Shown piece after piece: positions 17,936 to 26,667 of a stretch of DNA of 64,000 nt. The notes under the pieces are model-generated. The model did no database searches and was not told the origin of the DNA. It saw only the letters and a list, made by a program, of their open reading frames with translations. Position 1 is the stretch's first letter, and the number at the start of each line of letters is the position of its first letter. The position numbers were made by a program, and so were the translations under genes. Origin of the DNA: Oceanospirillaceae bacterium (GTDB lineage Bacteria > Pseudomonadota > Gammaproteobacteria > Pseudomonadales > Oceanobacteraceae). The stretch lies in contig JACKOM010000014.1 of assembly GCA_024234265.1 (NCBI GenBank), positions 1 through 64,000 of the forward strand, in the 5' to 3' direction.

Positions 17936-19842
17936 TGGCACGTAAAGGCTGGAGTCTCTATACCCAAACGCTTTTATTAGGTCTCGGCCCCGCCCTGATT
18001 CTGTCGTTTATTCTTGCGACGTATTTTATTTCTGCGCGTATCAAAGATGCCAGCCATGAGCTGGATAACAAAGGGCAGCTTGTCGCCCTGCAACTTGCGG
18101 CATCATCGGATTATTTTGTATTAACCAGTAATGAAGCCATTGTAAAACCCCTTACCAAAGCCCTGCTGGATGATCGCGATGTGGAATACATCGAGATCGA
18201 AGACATTAATGGCAATTTATTATTCAGCCAGCATGACCATTCTTCGCCGGATATGCAGATTGCCCGTGGCCAGTTACGCTGGTATCAGGCGGATATCGTG
18301 CAATACAACATATTGATGGATGATGAAGACTGGTTTAATTCGCAGCAGAACCAGAATCAACAAATACTCGGCCAGGTACGTATTGGCCTGTCAGAATCTT
18401 CTGTATTTGAGCGGCAAAAAGATATTTTGCTGCACGCTCTGTTTATCGCCCTGGTGGCATTATTTATTGTGGGGTTGGTGGCCTGGTTAAGTGCCCAGCG
18501 TCTGGCGCGGCCGATACATTTATTATCCAACGCTGTGAAACAAATGCGTGAAGGGGATTATAAAATCCGTGTGGGTGTGACGTCCTCTGCCGAAGTCGGG
18601 CAATTACAGGAAGGTGTTAACACCCTTGCTAGTGCACTGGCCCGTTCCGAAGAAATTCAGCAGTTATATGTTGATAGTCTGATTAAAGCCCGCGAAGCAT
18701 CCGAAGCCGCCAACAAAGCGAAAAGTGAGTTTTTAACTGTCATGACCCACGAACTGCGTACACCCATGAACGGTGTACTGGGTATGCTGCAGTTATTACA
18801 AACCACCACACTCAATACCGAGCAAAGTGAATACGTGGATACGGCGTTGAACTCAGGTGACCATCTGCTCGGGCTGATTAACGATATTCTCGATTTCTCG
18901 AAAATTGAGCAGGGCAAAATCGAGCTGGATAAACATTATTTTAATGTGTACGACAGTCTGCTGCGTGTGGTGGAAACCTTCCGCTCCTCCATTTCGGCCA
19001 AGGGCCTGGAATTTAATCTGGATATCAATGAGATCCGTGGTCTGGATGTGATGACAGATGATATCCGCCTCAATCAGGTATTGGTCAATCTGGTGGGTAA
19101 CGCGGTTAAGTTTACGGAAAAAGGTTTTATCCGTATTTCGGTGCGTGAAGTGCATATCAGTGCAGAGCAGGTGGATTTCATCATTGATGTGAGTGACTCG
19201 GGTAAAGGTATTTCAGCGGATAACATTTCACGGATTTTTGATGCCTTCCAGCAGGAGGATGCTTCAATTTCACGGCGTTATGGGGGCACAGGTCTGGGCC
19301 TGGCGATTTCGCGGCAGTTAATTGAACGTATGGGCGGCAAATTAACGGTTAACAGCACCATCAATAAGGGCTCGGTATTCAGTTGCCATTTCAGTTTGCC
19401 TTGCCGTGTACAGGAAGGCATGCAACCCCTGCTGGCGGATAAACAATTACAGGATGTGCAGAAGTTTTCTGCGCGTGTATTGCTGGTGGAAGATAACGAC
19501 GTTAACCAGAAAGTCGCCATACGTATGATGAGTTACATGGGGCTGACGGTGGATGTGGCATCCGATGGTATTCAGGCGATTAAAATGGCTAACCAGTTTG
19601 CCTACGATATTATTTTTATGGATTTACAGATGCCGCGCATGGACGGTTACGAAGCGGCCAAAACTATCCGTACCCAGGAAAATATTAATAACAAAACGCC
19701 GATCATCGCCCTGACGGCCAACGCCTTTTTTGACGTGAAAGAACAATGTCTGCAGGTGGGTATGAATGATTTTCTGGCCAAGCCCTATAAAAAATCCAGC
19801 CTGATCAATATTCTCAACCGTTGGTTGAGCAACCCCGCATAA
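17935..19842 (+). CDS. Hybrid sensor histidine kinase / response regulator
   Basis: 635 residues. Two membrane helices (about 11-33 and 164-187) bracket a periplasmic sensor region of about 130 residues. HAMP (about 188-240), a short coiled coil, HisKA with H272 in MTHELRTPMNG, a HATPase domain (GNAVKFTEKG, GTGLGLAIS) and a C-terminal receiver with D563 in FMDLQMPRMDG follow. The ATG overlaps the stop of the binding-protein gene by one base, so the pair is coupled. No HPt or DNA-binding output is in the operon, so the phosphorelay target is elsewhere. Confidence 0.93.
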   Translation: MARKGWSLYTQTLLLGLGPALILSFILATYFISARIKDASHELDNKGQLVALQLAASSDYFVLTSNEAIVKPLTKALLDDRDVEYIEIEDINGNLLFSQHDHSSPDMQIARGQLRWYQADIVQYNILMDDEDWFNSQQNQNQQILGQVRIGLSESSVFERQKDILLHALFIALVALFIVGLVAWLSAQRLARPIHLLSNAVKQMREGDYKIRVGVTSSAEVGQLQEGVNTLASALARSEEIQQLYVDSLIKAREASEAANKAKSEFLTVMTHELRTPMNGVLGMLQLLQTTTLNTEQSEYVDTALNSGDHLLGLINDILDFSKIEQGKIELDKHYFNVYDSLLRVVETFRSSISAKGLEFNLDINEIRGLDVMTDDIRLNQVLVNLVGNAVKFTEKGFIRISVREVHISAEQVDFIIDVSDSGKGISADNISRIFDAFQQEDASISRRYGGTGLGLAISRQLIERMGGKLTVNSTINKGSVFSCHFSLPCRVQEGMQPLLADKQLQDVQKFSARVLLVEDNDVNQKVAIRMMSYMGLTVDVASDGIQAIKMANQFAYDIIFMDLQMPRMDGYEAAKTIRTQENINNKTPIIALTANAFFDVKEQCLQVGMNDFLAKPYKKSSLINILNRWLSNPA

Positions 19843-19845
19843 ATA

Positions 19846-20325
19846 TCAGCTGCCTTTGGTCGATGTTTCTTCGCCTAAATCAAAACTGGCAGGGAATGCC
19901 GGCACCCAGCCATCACTGCTTAAGGTAAGTTTTACATCCTGGCTTTTAATGCCAAAGCGGTTTAAGTCCTGCACGTTTTCCAGGCTGGCTTCACCATGGT
20001 TGAAATATACCATCTTGCTGGTTTTCCAGCTTTTTTTACCAATGCTGAAATCCATATTGATGCGGCACCAGATATAGGGCCATTGCGGTGATGCTGTGCT
20101 GAGTTTGATATTGCTGAATAATTTGGGGGCAAAGCCTTTTTCATCAATCACATGTTTAATGCTGATGACTTTGATGCTCAGGGCGTGGTGTTCATCAAGC
20201 GCCGAACGGTTTTGCTCGGCAAGGCTGAATAAGCCCTGCTGATCATTGGCCGTTGGCTGCTCATCATTACAGGCAGCAAGGCTGAATACACACAAACCTG
20301 CCAGCAGAAATTTATTGTTGCGCAT
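19846..20325 (-). CDS. Hypothetical lipoprotein
   Basis: 159 residues from the ATG at 20325 (a GTG two codons upstream is also possible). The N-terminus MRNNKFLLAGLCVFSLAAC is a clear type II signal peptide with lipobox LAAC, so it should be anchored in the envelope. The rest is mixed alpha/beta with no recognised domain. It overlaps the 3' end of the transglycosylase gene by 14 bp and is probably co-translated with it. Function unknown. Confidence 0.7.
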   Translation of the reverse strand: MRNNKFLLAGLCVFSLAACNDEQPTANDQQGLFSLAEQNRSALDEHHALSIKVISIKHVIDEKGFAPKLFSNIKLSTASPQWPYIWCRINMDFSIGKKSWKTSKMVYFNHGEASLENVQDLNRFGIKSQDVKLTLSSDGWVPAFPASFDLGEETSTKGS

Positions 20326-21508
20326 AGGCACGACGCAGACTCAATACTTTATTGAGGTATTCGCGGGTTTCTATGCTGGGTAACTGGCGTAACAATTTAC
20401 GCAGCACGTCTTTGTTATTCATGCGGTTGATAGGGCCTTCCGCACGGTTGATAGAACTTTGCCCGGTGAGGGTGCGCATCACATTTTGGGTGCCGGTATT
20501 GTAAGCAGCAATTGCACAGAACAAACGGGTTTGCGGATCACTGATGTCTTTCAGGTAACGGTAATACAGCAGATGGAAATAGGCTGAACCCAGCTGAATA
20601 TTTTTCTGCGGATTATACAAATACGTGGGTGAAAAAATTTTCTCTTTGCCGGTTAAAAACTGCGCTGCATCTTTGCCTGCTGTGTGGGGCACGATTTGCA
20701 TTAAGCCATAGGCGGGAATATGGCTGCGGGCGAGCGGGTTAAAATAACTTTCCGCATGAATTATTGCGTAAATCAGGTCGGCGGGCAGGGCAAATTTTTC
20801 CGCGTTTTCATAAATATAGGGTTTATAACGTTCGGCTTTGCGCTGCATACGCTCCACAGGCAGGGGCACGATAAAGGTGGTTTTTTCTACCGTGCTCAGG
20901 GCAATTTTGCCGATGGAAGCCACGCTGGAATAACGGATAAAGGCTTTTTTGCTGAGTTTATCGCTCAGCATACGAATTACCTGCTGGCTGGGGCTTTTTT
21001 CGCTGAATAATTCTTCGAGGATTAAATCCTTGCCACTTTCACCTAACTCCTGGGCATAACGAATCCCAGCGACCTGCATTACCGCCTGATTCACCGGGTC
21101 CTGTTCCACGGCACTTGCAATGGAGAGGCTGAGCAGGCCTTCAACCGCGAGGCTCATTTTGCTGCGCAGGCTGACATAATCCACATGGTTGTTTTGATAT
21201 TCGGTGGGCAGGGAGATCTGCATTTCGTTGCTTTGGAAATCGATCACCCATTTCTGGCGCAGATCAGGGCTGTAACTGACATAACGGCTTTGCCCGCTGA
21301 CTTCCGCATCTGACCAGTAGGCGCGTAATTTATCCCGGTACTGGCTGACGGCCTTGGTATAAACCTGATTGAGCTCGGCTTCGCTTAAATTGAATTCGCT
21401 GCTGGGCTCGTCGCTGTTAAAACCCCGTGGCACGACCTGTACCGCAGCTGCCCAGCTGGTAACTGTGAGCATGGCCATGCTGATGAGTAACAGAACATAC
21501 CGGGTCAT
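20312..21508 (-). CDS. MltC-like lytic murein transglycosylase
   Basis: 398 residues. Cleaves peptidoglycan to 1,6-anhydro-muropeptides. The N-terminal half (about 30-200) matches the DUF3393 region of MltC. The SLT domain starts near residue 240 with catalytic glutamate in AIIHAESYFNP, then AYGLMQIVP and AIAAYNTG. Unlike E. coli MltC there is no lipobox; the signal peptide MTRYVLLLISMAMLTVTSWA looks like a type I substrate, so the enzyme is likely periplasmic and soluble. A lipoprotein gene overlaps its end. Confidence 0.85.
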   Translation of the reverse strand: MTRYVLLLISMAMLTVTSWAAAVQVVPRGFNSDEPSSEFNLSEAELNQVYTKAVSQYRDKLRAYWSDAEVSGQSRYVSYSPDLRQKWVIDFQSNEMQISLPTEYQNNHVDYVSLRSKMSLAVEGLLSLSIASAVEQDPVNQAVMQVAGIRYAQELGESGKDLILEELFSEKSPSQQVIRMLSDKLSKKAFIRYSSVASIGKIALSTVEKTTFIVPLPVERMQRKAERYKPYIYENAEKFALPADLIYAIIHAESYFNPLARSHIPAYGLMQIVPHTAGKDAAQFLTGKEKIFSPTYLYNPQKNIQLGSAYFHLLYYRYLKDISDPQTRLFCAIAAYNTGTQNVMRTLTGQSSINRAEGPINRMNNKDVLRKLLRQLPSIETREYLNKVLSLRRAYAQQ

Positions 21509-21728
21509 AGGGCCTCGCTGGCAATGTATCCTTACCTAAAGCTAGAAGCCGCTTCAGGTGCCTGCAAAGAGATTACCCCCATGTGCTAAAACGATCTAAC
21601 AACCTTAAATCAGGCTGTGAAATAGTTGACCTTTTTTTAAACAAAATGCCGTGTTAACAGGATGTTACGGGCCATTGTGGTGCATCTGGAAGGGAGCTTG
21701 CAGGGCAAAAAACCAGCCTGCGGGGCTT

Positions 21729-21754
21729 AGCCGGTAAGCGGTTGCTTACCGGCT
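21729..21754. terminator. Strong hairpin between the transglycosylase and trhP genes
   Basis: A perfect 11-bp stem (AGCCGGTAAGC / GCTTACCGGCT) with a GGTT loop sits 10 bp beyond the trhP stop. There is no following U tract on either strand, so it may stabilise a 3' end rather than terminate by itself. The rest of the 255-bp gap (21509-21763) shows no ORF with a ribosome site. Confidence 0.45.
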
Positions 21755-21763
21755 TTGCAGGGA

Positions 21764-23104
21764 TCAGTCCTGGGGCAAATTACGCACTAATAACACTTGC
21801 TCATAACTGCTTAACCACTCAGGTTTGGGGATCAGTACCGTTACCCCTGAACCCTGCGCCACTTCTTTGGGGGCGCCGTTGTGGTCGAGCATATTGTCGA
21901 GCACAAAGCTGCGGTTACCCTGGGGGGTCATGAGTTCCAGTTCATCGCCGATGCTGAATTTGTTTTTCACATCAATGGTCAGGTAACCCTCACGGCCTTC
22001 GCCGGTGGCTTCCCCCACAAACTGTTGTTTGGTGGCCTCAGAGGCGCCCCGTTCGTAGTTCTGATACTCATCGTGTACATGGCGGCGGTAAAAACCTTCG
22101 GTGTAACCGCGGTTGGAGAGGTTTTCCAGGGTGTCCATCAGGCCCATATCAAAGTCACGTCCGGCGAGGGCATCGTCGATGGCCTTGCGGTAGGTCTGGG
22201 CGGTGCGTGCCACGTAATAGTGGGATTTGGTGCGGCCCTCGATTTTCAGACTGTGCACACCCATGTCCACCAGGCGTTTAACGTGCTGGATAGCGCGCAG
22301 GTCCTTGGAGTTCATGATGTAGGTGCCGTGTTCATCTTCATACGCCGGCATATATTCGTTGGGGCGGGTTTCTTCCTGGAGCAGGAAAATTTTATCGGTC
22401 GGTTCGCCTTCGCCCAGGGTTGGCTGGCGCATTTCCGGCTCCCAGATACCCGCAGCCGCCGGGATTACATCACCTGAGTCGGTTTCTTTGGCTTCGTGGG
22501 CATCGTATTTCCAGCGGCAGGTGTTGGTGCAGGTGCCCTGGTTGGGGTCGCGTTTGTTGATATAACCCGACAGCAGGCAGCGGCCAGAATAGGCAATACA
22601 CAGGGCGCCGTGGACAAACACTTCCAGCTCCATTTCCGGCACGCGCATACGGATTTCTTCAATTTCATCCAATGACAGCTCGCGGCTGAGGATGATGCGG
22701 CTCACGCCCATGCGCTGCCAGAATTTCACCGAGGCATAGTTCACCACGTTGGCCTGCACCGAGAGGTGAATCACCTGATCCGGCCAGCGGTCCTTGACCA
22801 TCATGATCAGGCCGGGGTCGGACATAATCAGGGAGTCGGGTTTCATGGCGATCACAGGTTCGATATCGCGCATGTAGGTATCCACCTTGCTGTTATGGGG
22901 CGCGATATTGCTTGCCACATAAAACTTTTTGCCCAAGCTGTGGGCGGTTTCGATACCGGTTCTGAGGTTTTCCAGGGTGAAGTCGTTGTTGCGCACCCGC
23001 AGGCTGTAACGCGGCTGCCCGGCATAAACCGCATCTGCCCCATAGGCAAAGGCGTATTGCATGTTTTTAAGGGTGCCGGCGGGGGATAACAGCTCGGTTT
23101 TCAT
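21764..23104 (-). CDS. trhP: U32-family tRNA hydroxylation protein TrhP (YegQ)
   Basis: Prephenate-dependent 5-hydroxylation of uridine 34 in tRNA is the role established for this family. The protein starts MKTELLSPAGTLKNM at the ATG 23104 (446 residues); a GTG 15 codons upstream is less likely. The U32 signature region contains ELEVFVHGALCIAYSGRCLLS, with cysteines at CTNTCRW for the iron-sulfur cluster. The C-terminal barrel extends beyond the short UbiU/UbiV forms found later in the window. Confidence 0.88.
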   Translation of the reverse strand: MKTELLSPAGTLKNMQYAFAYGADAVYAGQPRYSLRVRNNDFTLENLRTGIETAHSLGKKFYVASNIAPHNSKVDTYMRDIEPVIAMKPDSLIMSDPGLIMMVKDRWPDQVIHLSVQANVVNYASVKFWQRMGVSRIILSRELSLDEIEEIRMRVPEMELEVFVHGALCIAYSGRCLLSGYINKRDPNQGTCTNTCRWKYDAHEAKETDSGDVIPAAAGIWEPEMRQPTLGEGEPTDKIFLLQEETRPNEYMPAYEDEHGTYIMNSKDLRAIQHVKRLVDMGVHSLKIEGRTKSHYYVARTAQTYRKAIDDALAGRDFDMGLMDTLENLSNRGYTEGFYRRHVHDEYQNYERGASEATKQQFVGEATGEGREGYLTIDVKNKFSIGDELELMTPQGNRSFVLDNMLDHNGAPKEVAQGSGVTVLIPKPEWLSSYEQVLLVRNLPQD

Positions 23105-23185
23105 GGCGGGTTTGGCCTGCAATGCTGAAAAAGGGGCGCATTTTAACACACACTTTTTACGTGGTTAAATGCGCTCCCGTAACTT

Positions 23186-23325
23186 GAGGCACTGTAAAAA
23201 CGTCAGCGAGGCAGCCAGGGCAAGGCAAAAACGAGCGAAAACGCGCAGTTTATACGTAATAAATGAGCATTTTGAGTTCGGTTTTAACGCAGTTCTGGCA
23301 ACGCAGATAGTTTTTACACTGCCTC
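23186..23325. mobile_element. MITE-like element, family D (140 bp) with 4-bp duplication
   Basis: Inverted ends GAGGCACTGTAAAAAC (23186-23201) and GTTTTTACACTGCCTC (23310-23325) differ at one position. ACTT flanks both sides (23182-23185 and 23326-23329), consistent with a target duplication. No coding capacity. The element ends 5 bp from the stop codon of the adjacent lipoprotein gene. Confidence 0.7.
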
Positions 23326-23330
23326 ACTTC

Positions 23331-24128
23331 TTAATGGCTGCGCCCCATTATCTCAGCAATACGCGCGTCGGCATCCACGCAGTATAGAGAATCGGGGAAA
23401 CGCTCTTTCAGCAGGTTGAAATAATACAGGGCGCGCTGGTCATCCTGGCTGGCATTGCGGCTGTTCATATACATCAGCCCCACCTGAAACAGGGCCTGCT
23501 CGCGCTCCAGCTGCGGTACGTTGGCATCATCCGCAATGTTTAAATAAGCCGCAATCGCGCTGTCCACAGTGCCTTTGGCAATCGCCTGGGCGGATTCCGG
23601 CAACAGGGCGGCTTCCTCGGCCACGCAGGATTGGGCGCGGCGCTGCACGGCATTACGCAGTGCCGAGAGGGAATCGGTGCTGTAAGTCGCAGAGCGTTCA
23701 CGGCGGCCCTGCAGGGTGGCGATCTGGCGGTCCACATCGGCACACAACACCGAATCAGAAAACTCGGTTTTCAGGCGTGTGAACGTGGCCATGGCTTTGA
23801 TGTCGTCACGCTGTTCGTTGTATTCGTTCATCTGGATCAGGCCGATCTGATAGAGGGCCTGGGCCTTCATTTCCCGCGGGAAATCCCCCTTATAAACGGT
23901 TTGATAGGCCTCGATGATGCGGTCGGCGCGGTTTTTACTGATGGCCTCAACCGATTTGGGCAGTAAATCCTCCTCCGAAGCGCGGCAGGCTTCGGCCCGC
24001 TCACGGATTTCCGTTTTAAACTGGCCATATTCGGTCACACTCAGACCGGCAATTACCACAGGGGTGGCTGCACCGACGGCGCAGCCCGCAAGGCAGGACA
24101 ATAAACAGCTGATGAGAATGGCACGCAT
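23331..24128 (-). CDS. Lipoprotein with two TPR-like repeats
   Basis: 265 residues from the ATG at 24128, preceded by AAGGAG with good spacing. The signal peptide MRAILISCLLSCLAGC ends in lipobox LAGC. The mature part is an internal duplication of about 90 residues: copy 1 runs from ACRASEEDLLPKSVEAI to CADVDRQIA, copy 2 from SCVAEEAALLPESAQAI to CVDADARIA. Each copy has a conserved Cys at both ends and a QALxQxGLxxMN helix typical of TPR/Sel1-like units. Envelope scaffold is a reasonable guess; function unknown. Confidence 0.7.
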   Translation of the reverse strand: MRAILISCLLSCLAGCAVGAATPVVIAGLSVTEYGQFKTEIRERAEACRASEEDLLPKSVEAISKNRADRIIEAYQTVYKGDFPREMKAQALYQIGLIQMNEYNEQRDDIKAMATFTRLKTEFSDSVLCADVDRQIATLQGRRERSATYSTDSLSALRNAVQRRAQSCVAEEAALLPESAQAIAKGTVDSAIAAYLNIADDANVPQLEREQALFQVGLMYMNSRNASQDDQRALYYFNLLKERFPDSLYCVDADARIAEIMGRSH

Positions 24129-24213
24129 AGGTTGCTCCTTTTTTTGCCTTATCCTGTCAGACAAAAAAAAGCACCATCTTGATGGATGTCACTTTGCGGG
24201 GGATTAACAGTGA

Positions 24214-24240
24214 GGAGCTAGAAGCTAGAGGCTAGAAGCT
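24214..24240. repeat. Short GCTAGAA/G tandem repeat
   Basis: Three near-perfect 8-9 bp units (GCTAGAA, GCTAGAG, GCTAGAA) stand between the lipoprotein promoter side and the Rhs fragment. It may mark the left edge of the acquired island. Confidence 0.5.
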
Positions 24241-24269
24241 GATACGCCCCGTTATTTGCCACCGCACCG

Positions 24270-24958
24270 GAAAAATGTGTGCAGAGCGTGGAGGCGTGCA
24301 ATTTTTACCAGTATGCGGGCAATAGTCCGCTGGTGCTGACTGTCCCCACCGGCAAAAGTATTTGCACAAAAGCAGCGAAATTTATTTATCACGGTGGTGA
24401 TAGTGCCGCAGCCTTTGTGGATGTGATTGAAAATACCCAGACCCTGTTTGCCCCAATGCCATTTCGCTGGAAAAACGGGTGACGGCTTTGGAGCTTTTGC
24501 CGGAAGTATTTCCTGTCAGTGTGGGGGATGTTAAAGACGGTGTGAAGGCCGTAGACAAGGGTCTTGGGTATCTGGATGATGTGCGCGACGCGCAGAAGAC
24601 TCTTACTGCGAAGGTTGATACTGCGAAGGGTGGACCACTTCCCTACGGCGGCAATTCAAAGCCTCATGGAAACGCCAACCATAATAGTCCGATTAATAAT
24701 CGCGTGGGTGAGTTGAAGCAAGATCCGTCGGTTTCGAATATTCGCAAAAATCAACAGCAGGTTGATGTGACTGGTAATAAAGTTGGCACTAATAGGCCGG
24801 ATATTCAGTATGACTAAGGCGGGTGTCATTACTGTGTTGAATATGATCATGTGCTTATAAACAGCACTCGACACGGTGACCAAATAAGAGCCAACGACCC
24901 CAATGCAAAAGTTAAGTTAAACCTTTTAAGGTTGGATATGAGATGGCTGAACCAATAA
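24270..24958 (+). pseudogene. Orphan Rhs C-terminal toxin tip, frameshifted and with a nonsense codon
   Basis: The first part, CNFYQYAGNSPLVLTVPTGK (from about 24300), matches the end of an Rhs core, but the large core gene is absent. The frame breaks around the C4 run at 24451-24454: adding one base joins QTLFAP to NAISLEKRVTALELLPEV. The second part runs through RKNQQQVDVTGNKVGTNRPD and hits TAA at 24815. The same frame then continues open as CHYCVEYDHVLINSTRHGDQ to a stop at 24956-24958, overlapping the immunity gene start by 16 bp. The toxin activity class was not identified. Confidence 0.72.
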
Positions 24959-25395
24959 ATGCACCAGAGCAATTAAATGATCTTGATGGCTTTGGCTCAG
25001 ATAAAGAATTTTACGCAATTAGTGAACTTAGGAAGCTTGGAAACGAGCTTCCTAAATTGTTTTTAGAGAAATACAGGACTGCTAGAAAATGGCAGGTTCG
25101 AACCTCTTGTGTTTATCACTCAATTCGTTATGCAAGATCATCAAGTGAAGCCGTTGAGTTAGGTGTGATAGCTCTTGCGGATAAATCTTATGCAGTTCGT
25201 TATAGGGCTTGTATGTTACTGGCTTATTCGCTTGATAAGAGTGTTTTATCAAGTTTAAAGCAACTGGAAAACACTACCTCGCATGAAGAAACCCTACTTG
25301 ATGTCCGTGCAGCTATTGATGCTATTGAAAATCAGAACAGTGATTATTTTGTTGATCGAGGTCACTCAGGAAAGATAACATTAAGAGTCAGCTAA
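24943..25395 (+). CDS. Putative immunity protein, HEAT-like repeats
   Basis: 150 residues, helical, with alternating SSEAVELGVIALADKSYAVRYRACMLLAYS-type helix pairs that resemble HEAT repeats. It starts inside the last codons of the Rhs toxin fragment, the usual place for a cognate immunity gene. The frame is intact although the toxin is broken. Base composition is clearly AT-richer than the surrounding housekeeping genes. The immunity role is inferred from position and fold type only. Confidence 0.6.
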   Translation: MAEPINAPEQLNDLDGFGSDKEFYAISELRKLGNELPKLFLEKYRTARKWQVRTSCVYHSIRYARSSSEAVELGVIALADKSYAVRYRACMLLAYSLDKSVLSSLKQLENTTSHEETLLDVRAAIDAIENQNSDYFVDRGHSGKITLRVS

Positions 25396-25396
25396 G

Positions 25397-25420
25397 CGAG
25401 ATAGTCACCTTAAGAAAAAC
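25397..25420. repeat. 24-bp direct repeat, copy 1 (after immunity gene)
   Basis: CGAGATAGTCACCTTAAGAA followed by AAAC lies directly after the immunity gene stop. It matches 25913-25936 at 21 of 24 positions. A weaker third copy is at about 25949-25970. Confidence 0.6.
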
Positions 25421-25597
25421 GATCGATGTTTTTCTGCAAGATTTCATCAATTAAGTAGTTAAAATTATTATCGTGAATGTCCGCGTAGTTGGCAATTGGA
25501 CCGATGGGGACTGATTGTCAGGAGTATCCAAGTTATATTGTAGTGAAATGTAAAAGGCAATGTAAAAAATGCAAGCAAACAAGACGTGGTATTCGGT

Positions 25598-25975
25598 ATG
25601 AATAGAAAAATAATAAACTATATTAAAGTTATTTGGTTTATTGGATTATTATCGATATTAATTTCAGGGCTTTATGATGAAAAAAAATTTTATGATGGTG
25701 AAGCTGTAATATTACACTATCTACAGGTGATGTATCTTACAGCTCCATTGGGATATTTATTTGCACTTATCGGAGGATTTGCTTTAGATTATTTACAATG
25801 GTTGCAAAATGTCCATCAGGATTTTATAGCATCTTGGTTATTAATGGTTGCAGGAGGTTATATACAATGGTTTATCTTTATCCCAATAATAATTCGCAAA
25901 ATTGGAAATAAACGAGGCAGTCACCATAAGAAAAACAAAACTTACACGGACAGTAACGATAAGAAAAATGACTGA
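25598..25975 (+). CDS. Small membrane protein of the Rhs island
   Basis: 125 residues from the ATG at 25598 (a GTG four codons upstream is possible). Three hydrophobic segments are visible (near residues 10-27, 44-66 and 78-103), followed by a charged tail rich in Lys and Asn. The tail coding sequence contains the second and third copies of the 24-bp repeat, so the original C-terminus may have been replaced. AT-rich. It could be a second, membrane-type immunity protein left from an earlier toxin; no family recognised. The 200-bp stretch upstream has no gene. Confidence 0.45.
   Translation: MNRKIINYIKVIWFIGLLSILISGLYDEKKFYDGEAVILHYLQVMYLTAPLGYLFALIGGFALDYLQWLQNVHQDFIASWLLMVAGGYIQWFIFIPIIIRKIGNKRGSHHKKNKTYTDSNDKKND
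25913..25936. repeat. 24-bp direct repeat, copy 2
   Basis: CGAGGCAGTCACCATAAGAA followed by AAAC, 516 bp from copy 1 and inside the 3' end of the small membrane-protein frame. Confidence 0.6.
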
Positions 25976-26186
25976 TACCACTTTTCCCGTCAACGGCTAT
26001 GCTTCAGCGGCACCTTCAACCGGAGCTAGCTCACATGGACATATATAGACGCTCCTCCCAGTGTTAAGGTAATACCCCACTCTGGCACCTTGAATACAAC
26101 CTGATTAATCTGCTGTTCACCTTATTTATTCGTTTTCTTGTGCAGGCCGAACAACAAGATTATTTTTGTTTTAGCTGATAAGCACA

Positions 26187-26400
26187 GCGTTAATTCACCA
26201 CACTTTATGCGAATCTGCCGCGCCGTTTTTTTAATGCGGCATAGTCCAAATCGGTAATGGGGTGATGCCCGGTACTGGTATGTCAGCAAAGTGCCGGCGA
26301 AGCTAGGTAATGGCGTGTGTGCGTAATGACGCTTATAAAAAACAGTAAACAAGCAGCAGTGTGAACGATGGATGAGTGGTGCGTTTCGCCCGTAAAAGAA
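26187..26400. repeat. Diverged partial copy of the 359-bp inverted-repeat element (family C)
   Basis: Starts with GCGTTAATTCACCACAC and shares blocks with 55308-55520, such as a CTGCCGCGCCG followed by a T run, GCCGGCGAAGCTAGG, and AACAAGCAGCAGTGTGA. The right-hand arm is missing, so this copy is truncated. The 690-bp stretch 25976-26667 holds no convincing gene. Confidence 0.6.
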
Positions 26401-26516
26401 AAAGGGATTTAAACCTCGTTTATTACCGAGGCATTAAATAAAACAGCTCCATCGTGGCTGGGCTGCCCCTGCGGTGAATGCAAACGGGCATACGGTTCCA
26501 AGTCAGGTTTTAAATA

Positions 26517-26540
26517 TACCCCCAAAAATACCCCCAAAAA
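26517..26540. repeat. Tandem 12-bp repeat (TACCCCCAAAAA x2) near tRNA-Arg
   Basis: Two perfect adjacent copies of TACCCCCAAAAA followed by TCCCGG, 127 bp from the tRNA-Arg 3' end. Repeats of this look occur near tyrosine-integrase attachment regions; here no integrase gene is present. Confidence 0.5.
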
Positions 26541-26667
26541 TCCCGGCTGCAATGAGTTTTCCATGGGCGACAGTGGCTTCCATTTGTTAAAAGCATTTAG
26601 GAAATACAGTAGCTTGTAGTGTCTTTAGGAGGCGAACTGGATTTCGCTGGACTGCTGGAAAGGGGGG

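Noticed and set aside
24279..24482. 67-codon frame as an independent gene
   Set aside because: It reads as the end of an Rhs core and is part of the frameshifted pseudogene.
26122..26352. Minus-strand 76-codon frame in the gap before tRNA-Arg
   Set aside because: It lies across the family C repeat, has no ribosome site and an improbable composition.
26620..26645. TTTAGGAGGCGAACTGG as a duplicated tRNA-Arg fragment
   Set aside because: It resembles only the anticodon-loop side over about 10 bp, not the tRNA 3' end expected from integration.
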